From assembly GCF_004208535.1 (NCBI RefSeq), contig NZ_SGIS01000002.1, forward strand, positions 186,001-250,000: a stretch of 64,000 nucleotides of DNA. The letters run 5' to 3'. The stretch is from Sphingomonas populi (GTDB lineage: Bacteria; Pseudomonadota; Alphaproteobacteria; Sphingomonadales; Sphingomonadaceae). The position numbers were made by a program, and so were the translations under genes. The notes under the pieces are model-generated. The model was not told the DNA's origin, made no database searches, and saw nothing but the letters and a program-made list of their open reading frames with translations. Positions 30,873 through 37,745 of the stretch are shown here, piece after piece. Positions within the stretch are counted from its first letter, which is position 1. Each line of letters begins with the position of its first letter.

Positions 30873-32528
30873 TTAGCCCAGCAGGATGCGGCGCGCCGCC
30901 CCTTCGGGATCATCGACCATCCGGCACTGGCTATCGAACACCATCGTCTGGCAGCGGGCCGGATCGGTCGGCGTCCAGGCGAGGCCGGGCTGGCTCGGAT
31001 TGCCGGTGCGCGCGAAATTGGCCCAGGCGGTCGCCATCGTCCGCGCCAGCCGCTGCGCGTCGGGCGTGTTGCCGGTGCCTTGGTCACACCGCGCGGTATT
31101 GTCGAAGCAGAAGGCCAGCTCGGCGGTGTGCCATGCCCCCGCGACGCCATCGAGTTGCGGTGACTGCCATTGGAACAGATATTGGAACACCGGCGCCGCT
31201 TTTTGCGCATATTTCAACGCGACCATGCTCTGCACTCGGTTGCGCGCCGACAGCCCCTGCACCCCGTAGGATAGCGTGCGGATCGCCTTTTCGGGATGCG
31301 CCTGTTTCATCGCCGCGATCAGCGCATCGGCCTTGGTCGCACCCATTTGCTTGGTGAGATCGGCGCGCCACTCCGCCTCGCTCGGGTTCGAGCCGAAGCG
31401 CATGCCTTCTTCGCTGACGTTGCCGATCATCACGGGAATGTCGCGCGAGATGTCCGGTGCAACTTCGGAGAACGAACGCACGTCGATGACCTTGCCGTCG
31501 AGCGTAGGCCCCCAGCCGACGCGCGGTGTCGTCGAGGGGCCGGGCGGCCCGCGCATCGGCCCGTTGATGTCGGTCGCGACACGGTTGCCGGTCTCGAACA
31601 GCGTCTTCCAGTCCGCCCTCTGCAACGCGCCGATATCCCGCGCGCCAAGTTCGCGGACCAACCGGCGCGAGAATTCACGCGATTGCTCGGCGGTCGGGAG
31701 CGCACCGCCACCGCCGGATTGCACCGCCGCGCGGTGGATCATGCCCTTGCCCGCGCGCATTCCCAGCAACGTCGTCACCTTCGATCCGCCACCCGACTGG
31801 CCGTAGATCATGACCTTGTCGGGATCGCCGCCGAACGCCGCGATATTCTCCTGCACCCAGCGCAGCGCGGCGATGCAGTCGGTCATGCTGACGTTGACCG
31901 ATTCCTCATAGGCGCTGCCGCCCAATTCGGTGAGATCGAGGAAGCCGAGAACATTGAGCCGATGGTTGATCGAAACCTGCACGACATCATGATGCCGCGC
32001 CATCTGCGCGCCATCATGCGAGGCGAGCTCATAGGACGAGCCGAAACTATACCCGCCACCGTGGAAATAGACCATCACCGCGCGATTGCCGCTCAGCGAC
32101 GGGGTCCAGATGTTGAGCTTGAGCATGTCCTCGCCGAGGAAGCCGTCATCCCATTGCTGGAGGAAGGTATGCTCGGTCGCGCGGAAGCTGTGCAGCGTCT
32201 GCGGGCAGTTCGCGCCATAGGCGAGCGCGGGATAGTCCTCGGTCCAGCGCTTCGGCGGCTTGGCGGGCAGCCAGCGGTTCTCGCCCGACGTGTCATCGCC
32301 GTAAGGCACGCCTTTGAAGGTGAAGACGCCGCCCGAAACGTAGCCGCGCACAGGTCCATATTGCGTCTTGGCGACCGCGCTATGCGGCGTGGAACAGGTT
32401 CCCGATGCCGACGGGGCAGCGGCACGCGCGGCCGATGCGGCGATCGGGGCCGCCGCCAGCCCGGCACCGACCAGTGCGGACCCTAACAGCGCCTCGCGGC
32501 GATCCAGCAACATGTCTTTCCGAATCAT
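30873..32528 (-). CDS. Type-B carboxylesterase with Tat signal
   Basis: A 551-residue secreted esterase and first gene of its operon. The N-terminus (DRREALLGSALVGAGLAA, arginines 10-11) is a twin-arginine signal, so it is exported folded. The core has HGGGYSFG (oxyanion, 156-163), nucleophile S245 in GQSGGGS and a C-terminal histidine in GAWHTAEL. The length is that of fungal- and bacterial-type carboxylesterases acting on bulky esters. Two ATGs are possible; the inner one has better spacing to GGGGAGAG. An operator about 385 bases upstream and an orphan terminator about 90 bases upstream suggest a long regulated leader. Confidence 0.87.
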   Translation of the reverse strand: MIRKDMLLDRREALLGSALVGAGLAAAPIAASAARAAAPSASGTCSTPHSAVAKTQYGPVRGYVSGGVFTFKGVPYGDDTSGENRWLPAKPPKRWTEDYPALAYGANCPQTLHSFRATEHTFLQQWDDGFLGEDMLKLNIWTPSLSGNRAVMVYFHGGGYSFGSSYELASHDGAQMARHHDVVQVSINHRLNVLGFLDLTELGGSAYEESVNVSMTDCIAALRWVQENIAAFGGDPDKVMIYGQSGGGSKVTTLLGMRAGKGMIHRAAVQSGGGGALPTAEQSREFSRRLVRELGARDIGALQRADWKTLFETGNRVATDINGPMRGPPGPSTTPRVGWGPTLDGKVIDVRSFSEVAPDISRDIPVMIGNVSEEGMRFGSNPSEAEWRADLTKQMGATKADALIAAMKQAHPEKAIRTLSYGVQGLSARNRVQSMVALKYAQKAAPVFQYLFQWQSPQLDGVAGAWHTAELAFCFDNTARCDQGTGNTPDAQRLARTMATAWANFARTGNPSQPGLAWTPTDPARCQTMVFDSQCRMVDDPEGAARRILLG

Positions 32529-32619
32529 CATCACTCTCCCCATGCGTGCCGCTCGGTGGATGGCGGCTTGTCGTTGCTATGGTCTCGATTTGCCGGCCTC
32601 GGCGTGTTTCAAAGCACCC

Positions 32620-32649
32620 AAAAAAACGGGGTGCCGCGAACGGCACCCC
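32620..32649 (-). terminator. Rho-independent terminator upstream of the carboxylesterase gene
   Basis: On the minus strand GGGGTGCC-GTTCGC-GGCACCCC (32649-32628) is followed by G and seven T (32626-32620). No gene I can identify lies directly upstream on this strand; the GntP gene ends 400 bases earlier. It may end a long 3' region or a small RNA, act as an attenuator before the carboxylesterase operon, or be left over from a lost gene. Confidence 0.8.
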
Positions 32650-32912
32650 TGAGGCTGGGGGAAACGGCAATGGCGTCAGGCTGCGGCGCAGCACGGACAC
32701 TACGGCATTGGATCGATGCAGGCGCGCGGTTCGGCGACGCGAATTTCGGATTGTCGGCACAGCCAAGCGTAATGCTCATACTCCTCCCCGATCCTGCATC
32801 TGTTCTCTTTGATATCGTCATCGGCATGCTGGTCAGCATGTGGTGCCGTCTGCAACGCGGCACCCTTTGGCAGATCGTCCGGCTATCGTCCGAGCTACCC
32901 CGTTAGACCAAG

Positions 32913-32926
32913 TGGTAACGCTATCA
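32913..32926. promoter_or_regulatory. LacI-type operator upstream of the carboxylesterase operon
   Basis: TGGTAACGCTATCA (minus strand TGATAGCGTTACCA) is a palindrome with 10 of 14 symmetric positions, sharing 11 of 14 with the GH27 operator. It lies between the GntP 3' end and the esterase operon. Apart from this site and the terminator at 32620, the gap 32529-33051 holds nothing I can support; the open frames there have no family features. Confidence 0.5.
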
Positions 32927-33051
32927 TATTTCGCCCGCAAGCTCTTTCTAGCACCTATCGTTGGGCGAGGAATTTTCTCGGATCAGAAAGGAATGGGGCA
33001 GGTGATAGCGATCTCGTTAACCGCAGGTGTGTCCAGTTTTTGCCACACCGT

Positions 33052-34392
33052 TCAAACCACGTAACTCAGCGCGAACACCCCAGCGAGGCCCGCGACCGAG
33101 ATCACCGTCTCGACCATCGACCACGTTCGAAACGTATCCGGCGTCGAGGTGCCGACATAGCTCTTGACCAGCCAGAAGCCGGGATCGTTGACATGGCTGA
33201 AAAACACGGATCCCGCGCCGATCGCCAGCACGGTCAGTTCGGGCGACACGCCCGAGGCCGCGACCACCCCCGGCATGATGCCGACGGCGGTGATCGTCGC
33301 CACCGTCGCCGATCCGGCTGCGAGCCGGATCGCGACCGCGACCAGCCAGCCGAGCAACAGCGGCGACACCGGATAGGCGAGCACCAGCCGCGCGAGCAGA
33401 TCGGACAGCCCCGCCGTCACCAACACCTGCTTGAGCGCACCACCCGCGCCGATCGCGAGCAGGATCGCGCCTGCGCTCGCCATCGTCTCATGCCACACCG
33501 CGTCCTGCACGGTCGCTTCGGCCAGCCGCCGCCCGAACAGCAAAGGCAGCGCGAGCAGGTTGGTGACGAGCAGCACCAGCACCGGATTGCGCGCCGCCGC
33601 CAGCAACGCCGACCCGGCGACCGGAGGAATGAGCTGGCCCAGTTCGCCGATCGCGATCAGCAGCACCGGCAACACTACGATCAGCAGCGATATCGCACGC
33701 GGCGGCGGCGTCAGATCAAGCGTGTGATCGCTCAGCACGGTCGGCGTCAGGCGCACGCCGGGCGCGACCACGCGCGCCAGCAGCGGCCCCGCCAGCACCG
33801 CGACCGGAATGGCAATCAGGATACCGTACAGCATCGTCAGGCCAAGACTGGCGTGCAGCGCTTCCACCGCCAGCAGCGGACCCGGATGCGGCGGCACCAG
33901 CGCGTGAACGACACCGAGCCCAGCCAGCGCCGGCATGATGAGCCGCAGCTTGGCGGCGTCATTGTCTTTCTGGTGCGGCATCGCCTCGGCGGCGGCGACC
34001 ACGATCGGCAGCAGCAGCACCAGCCCGGTTTCGAAGAACAAGGGCAGGCCGATGATGATCGCCACGCCTAGCGTCGCCCACGGCGCGGCGCGCACGCCGG
34101 TCAACCGCAACGCACTCGTCGCCAGCGAGGCCGCCGCGCCGGAAAGATGGAGCATCGCGCCTAGCGACAGCCCCAGCGCCACCACCAGCCCGGTCCCGCC
34201 GATGATGTCGCCGACGCCTTTTTGCACCGCCTTGCCGGTATCGACGAGTGGCAGCCCGGCGAACAGTCCGACCGCAAACGCGCCGCATAATAAACCTATG
34301 AAGGGATGCAGCCGCACGCGCACGATCAGCACGACGGACAGGATGATGCCGGCGATCGCCGCGATCACCAGCCGCCAGTCTTCACCGCTCAT
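33052..34392 (-). CDS. GntP-family gluconate/sugar-acid permease
   Basis: A 446-residue inner-membrane carrier with about twelve to fourteen hydrophobic segments. Family motifs are visible: GIGGT-like IIGGTGLVVALGLSLGAML, GLPLFFETGLVLLLPIV, VPPHPGPLLAVEAL, GAGGALKQVL, and the near-terminal SHVNDPGFWLVKSY, which is a GntP hallmark. It imports gluconate or a related aldonic or uronic acid with protons. It is divergent from the double beta-helix gene, and the operator at 34511 lies about 120 bases before both, so it should be induced with that gene. Confidence 0.92.
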   Translation of the reverse strand: MSGEDWRLVIAAIAGIILSVVLIVRVRLHPFIGLLCGAFAVGLFAGLPLVDTGKAVQKGVGDIIGGTGLVVALGLSLGAMLHLSGAAASLATSALRLTGVRAAPWATLGVAIIIGLPLFFETGLVLLLPIVVAAAEAMPHQKDNDAAKLRLIMPALAGLGVVHALVPPHPGPLLAVEALHASLGLTMLYGILIAIPVAVLAGPLLARVVAPGVRLTPTVLSDHTLDLTPPPRAISLLIVVLPVLLIAIGELGQLIPPVAGSALLAAARNPVLVLLVTNLLALPLLFGRRLAEATVQDAVWHETMASAGAILLAIGAGGALKQVLVTAGLSDLLARLVLAYPVSPLLLGWLVAVAIRLAAGSATVATITAVGIMPGVVAASGVSPELTVLAIGAGSVFFSHVNDPGFWLVKSYVGTSTPDTFRTWSMVETVISVAGLAGVFALSYVV

Positions 34393-34510
34393 AAGAAGCT
34401 ACGCCGCTGGGCACATCGAATCGCCATCCATCCCCTCCGCCAATCGTGCGATCTATATCGTCGTGCAGTCTAGGCTTCGCGCCATGATTGCGCATCTACG
34501 ACCAAAAGTC

Positions 34511-34526
34511 ATGTTTACGTTAACAT
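34511..34526. promoter_or_regulatory. LacI-type operator, copy 1 (ATGTTTACGTTAACAT)
   Basis: A 16-base near-palindrome centred on ACGT, in the divergent region between the GntP gene (start 34392) and the beta-helix gene (start 34634). The same 16 bases occur at 41018-41033, and 14 of them at 41182-41195. Confidence 0.75.
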
Positions 34527-34633
34527 CATGCGCTGGTACGGGGAAGTGCTTCGATCGACTGCGAAATACGTGGCGCATCGGGTTTGCCGCTCGGCCCGGT
34601 CATTGGCGCGACGCGGCCATTTGGGAGGATATG

Positions 34634-37630
34634 ATGAAGGCAGCGTTTCTGGTCGGCACGATGCTGGCCGCGGTGGCGCCAACGTTTGCGGCCGCCAAGT
34701 CGACATCGGTCTATCAGTCGCTTCCGGATGATCCGCGCGCGGTGATCGTCAAGGGCGTCGGCGATGGTCGCGCCGACGATACCGCCGCGCTCCAACAGGC
34801 GATCGATGCGGCGGCGGCATCGACCGGCAGCGGCCTCGTCTTCGTGCCCGCCGGACGTTACCGGATCAGCCGCAGCATCCTGTTGCGCTCTGGCGTGCGC
34901 GTGTTCGGTGTCGGCAAGACGCGCCCCGTGATCGTGCTCGGCGATGACACGCCGGGGTTCGCCAGCGGCATCGGTGCGATGGTCGCCTTCACCGGCGAGG
35001 ACCAGTTCCGCTCCGGCAAGCCGGCGGTGCCACCGCGTACCACCGTCCCGTTCGATCCGACCATCTTCGACGCGACCCAGACGACCTTCTATTCCGCGCT
35101 GTCGAATGTCGATTTCGAGATCGGGCGCGGCAATGCCGGCGCGGTCGCGGTGCGCTTCCGCGTCGCGCAGCATGCCTATCTGCGCCATATCGACTTCGAT
35201 CTCGGCTCGGGTTTTGCCGGAATCTATCAGGTCGGCAACGCCTGTGAGGATCTCCATTTCTACGGCGGCCGCTACGGCATCGTCACCGAGAAGACCGCGC
35301 CGATGTGGCCGTTCACCTTGCTCGATTCGACCTTCGAGGGGCAAAGCGACGCCGCGATCCGCGAGCATGAAGTCGGGCTGACCCTGGTCAACGTCGCGAT
35401 CCGCGACACGCCGATCGGGATCGAGATCGATCGCGGCTATTCGGATTTCCTGTGGGGCAAGAACGTCCGCTTCGAGAATATCGCCAAGGCCGGCGTGCTG
35501 ATTTCCAACGAGAAGGACGTCCACACCAAGATCGGCTTCGACAATGCCGTCGCCCAAAACGTGCCGGTGTTCGCACGGATGCGCGAGAGCAATACGGTCG
35601 TGGCGGGTGTCGGCGCGCGCTACCGCGTGCGAGATTTCTCCTACGGCTTGAAGCTCGCCGGCCTCGGGCAGATGGGAGACTTTGCCACCGACGCCGATAT
35701 CGTCCCGCTCGCGCGCATGCCGGCGGCGCCGGCACCGGCGATCCGCGCGATGCCGCCGGTCTCGGCCTGGGCGAACGCGCGCGATCTCGGCGCAAAGGGA
35801 GACGGCGAGGCCGACGATACCGCCGCACTCCAACGCGCGATCGACACGCACCGCGTCCTCTACCTGCCGGTCGGACGTTATCTTCTTACCGATACGCTCA
35901 GGCTGCGGCCCGACAGCGTGCTGATCGCGCTGCACCCCGCGCGCACGCGGCTGTTCCTGCGCGACGACACGCCCGCCTTTGCTGGCGTCGGCAGCCCCAA
36001 GGCGCTGCTCGAAAGCGCGAAGGGTGGCGATGCGATCGTGTCGGGCCTCGGCCTGTGGGCCGGCAGCGTCAATCCACGCGCATCCGCTTTGGTGTGGAGG
36101 GCGGGTGCCGCCTCGATGGTCAACGACGTGCGGATCGAAGGCCCCGCATTGCGCGACGGCACCATGCAGGCCCGCCCCGGCGATCCGCGCGTGCGCCAGG
36201 ACGGGCAACCGGCGAGCATCTGGGTGACCGACGGCGGCGGCGGCACGTTCGCGGCGATCTGGTCGCCCAACACGCTCGCCTCGGCCGGCTTCCGCGTTTC
36301 CGACACCACCACGCCCGGCCATGTCTACGAACTCTCCGCCGAGCACCATTACCGGCATGAGATCGTGCTCGAGAATGTCGCCAATTGGGAGTTCCTCGGC
36401 CCGCAGACCGAGCAGGAGGTCCGCGACGGCGTCAATGCGGTCTCGACCGAGTTCCACAACAGCCGCAACATCCTGTTCACCAATTACCATTCCTACCGTG
36501 TGACGCGCACCGCCAAGCCGATGGACACCGCGATCCGGTTGTTCAACTCGGGCGATATCCGCTTCCGCAACGTGCAGGTGAACGCCGAGAGCGGCTTCGC
36601 GAGTTGCGACACCAAGGGTTGCGGCACCTTCGCGCGCGCGAGCAAATACCCGTTCGACAACGCAATCACCGACGCGACTCGCCAGCAGCAGGTCCGCGAA
36701 CGCGACTTCGCCAAGCTCGACGTGCCGCCGGCGCCCGCCGCCGCCGCGACGGCGAGCGCAGTGCCGGTGACGCAAGGCGTAGAGAAACTCGCCGATGGCT
36801 TCTACTCGATCGCCGGCGCGGCGACCGACGCGAAGGGCAAGCTCTACTTCATCGACCGCTTTTTCCACCGCATCCACGGCTGGTCGCGCGAGGGCGGGCT
36901 GGAGACGATCGCCGACCTGCCGCTCGATCCCGTCAGCCTTGCGGTCGATCGGTCGGGCGATCTGATGGTGCTGTCCTCGGCGGGGCGCGACGGCACCGTC
37001 TACAGCATCGATCCCGCCCGGCCGGCGACGGTGCGGGTGATCGCGCCGACGCCCGTCAAGCCGCATCCCTCCGCCACGACTTTGCTCCCGGGCAACGTCT
37101 GGGCCAATGGCGAGTTCGACGACCGCATCGATCCCAAGACCTACACCTATCCGACACTCGCCGACTTCTTCACCACCAAGATGGGCGAGGCCAAGCCGCT
37201 CGAATATGTCTCGCCCGACGGGTCGCTGGTGCTGCCGGCTTTCCGCGTGTGGAATCAGGGGCCGGACGATCAGCAGGGCTGGCGCTGGTCCGATCCGCTC
37301 GACGCCTACGGCTTCGTCGGTGCCGCGCCGGGCGCACGCGTGACGCTGACCAACGCTTCGGAGAACCGCACCTATAGCGGGCTGGTCGGGGCAGGGGGCA
37401 GCGTCACCGACCTCAAGATCGTCGCCGATCGCGGCGGCGAGAGCGCCCTGCGCGGGGCGGACGGGACGCTGTACGTCGCCAATGGTCAGGTGTTCGTCTA
37501 CGCACCCGATGGTGCGCTGCTCCGCCGCATCGATGTGCCGGAACGCCCGCTGCAACTCGTGCTGGGCGGGCGCGACGGCCGCACCCTGTTCATCCTCACC
37601 CACCACGCCTTGTACGCTACTGCGGTGTGA
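34634..37630 (+). CDS. Secreted protein: two pectate-lyase-3-type beta-helices plus SMP-30-like propeller
   Basis: A 998-residue exported protein. The inner of two ATGs is chosen (GGAGG five bases upstream), giving signal peptide MKAAFLVGTMLAAVAPTFAAAKS. Two right-handed beta-helix domains each begin with the same signature, VKGVGDGRADDTAALQQAID near residue 38 and AKGDGEADDTAALQRAID near 397, as in GH55 glucanases and pectate-lyase-3 proteins. After about residue 710 there is a beta-propeller (ADGFYSIAGAATDAKGKLYFIDRFFHRIHGW, VDRSGDLMVLSSAGRDGTVYSID) like SMP-30/gluconolactonase. The combination of helix pair and propeller in one chain is unusual. Polymer hydrolysis or lyase action on a plant glycan is likely; the bond is unknown. 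Confidence 0.82.
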   Translation: MKAAFLVGTMLAAVAPTFAAAKSTSVYQSLPDDPRAVIVKGVGDGRADDTAALQQAIDAAAASTGSGLVFVPAGRYRISRSILLRSGVRVFGVGKTRPVIVLGDDTPGFASGIGAMVAFTGEDQFRSGKPAVPPRTTVPFDPTIFDATQTTFYSALSNVDFEIGRGNAGAVAVRFRVAQHAYLRHIDFDLGSGFAGIYQVGNACEDLHFYGGRYGIVTEKTAPMWPFTLLDSTFEGQSDAAIREHEVGLTLVNVAIRDTPIGIEIDRGYSDFLWGKNVRFENIAKAGVLISNEKDVHTKIGFDNAVAQNVPVFARMRESNTVVAGVGARYRVRDFSYGLKLAGLGQMGDFATDADIVPLARMPAAPAPAIRAMPPVSAWANARDLGAKGDGEADDTAALQRAIDTHRVLYLPVGRYLLTDTLRLRPDSVLIALHPARTRLFLRDDTPAFAGVGSPKALLESAKGGDAIVSGLGLWAGSVNPRASALVWRAGAASMVNDVRIEGPALRDGTMQARPGDPRVRQDGQPASIWVTDGGGGTFAAIWSPNTLASAGFRVSDTTTPGHVYELSAEHHYRHEIVLENVANWEFLGPQTEQEVRDGVNAVSTEFHNSRNILFTNYHSYRVTRTAKPMDTAIRLFNSGDIRFRNVQVNAESGFASCDTKGCGTFARASKYPFDNAITDATRQQQVRERDFAKLDVPPAPAAAATASAVPVTQGVEKLADGFYSIAGAATDAKGKLYFIDRFFHRIHGWSREGGLETIADLPLDPVSLAVDRSGDLMVLSSAGRDGTVYSIDPARPATVRVIAPTPVKPHPSATTLLPGNVWANGEFDDRIDPKTYTYPTLADFFTTKMGEAKPLEYVSPDGSLVLPAFRVWNQGPDDQQGWRWSDPLDAYGFVGAAPGARVTLTNASENRTYSGLVGAGGSVTDLKIVADRGGESALRGADGTLYVANGQVFVYAPDGALLRRIDVPERPLQLVLGGRDGRTLFILTHHALYATAV

Positions 37631-37695
37631 CGCGCGCGGTGGCGGCGGGCTGATGCCCGTCGCCAAGCGCCGTGCCCTCGTCATCCGCCCAAGAC

Positions 37696-37729
37696 AAAAA
37701 AAAAGGGGCGCGGCGTGATGCCGCGCCCC
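37696..37729 (-). terminator. Rho-independent terminator of the TonB receptor gene
   Basis: Reading the minus strand, GGGGCGCGGC-ATCAC-GCCGCGCCCC (37729-37705) is a perfect 10-bp stem followed by nine T (37704-37696). It ends the TonB-receptor transcript 17 bases after its stop. On the other strand a weaker hairpin (37641-37664) follows the beta-helix gene. Confidence 0.93.
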
Positions 37730-37745
37730 ATCGAGGGGGGAAGGG

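Noticed and set aside
32556-32906. Small plus-strand frame of 116 codons before the GntP region
   Set aside because: It covers a minus-strand terminator, has no ribosome site and no recognisable sequence.
33935-34633. N-terminal 233 codons of the open frame leading into the beta-helix protein
   Set aside because: They overlap the GntP gene on the other strand and precede a good signal peptide with its own ribosome site at 34634, so they are antisense coincidence.
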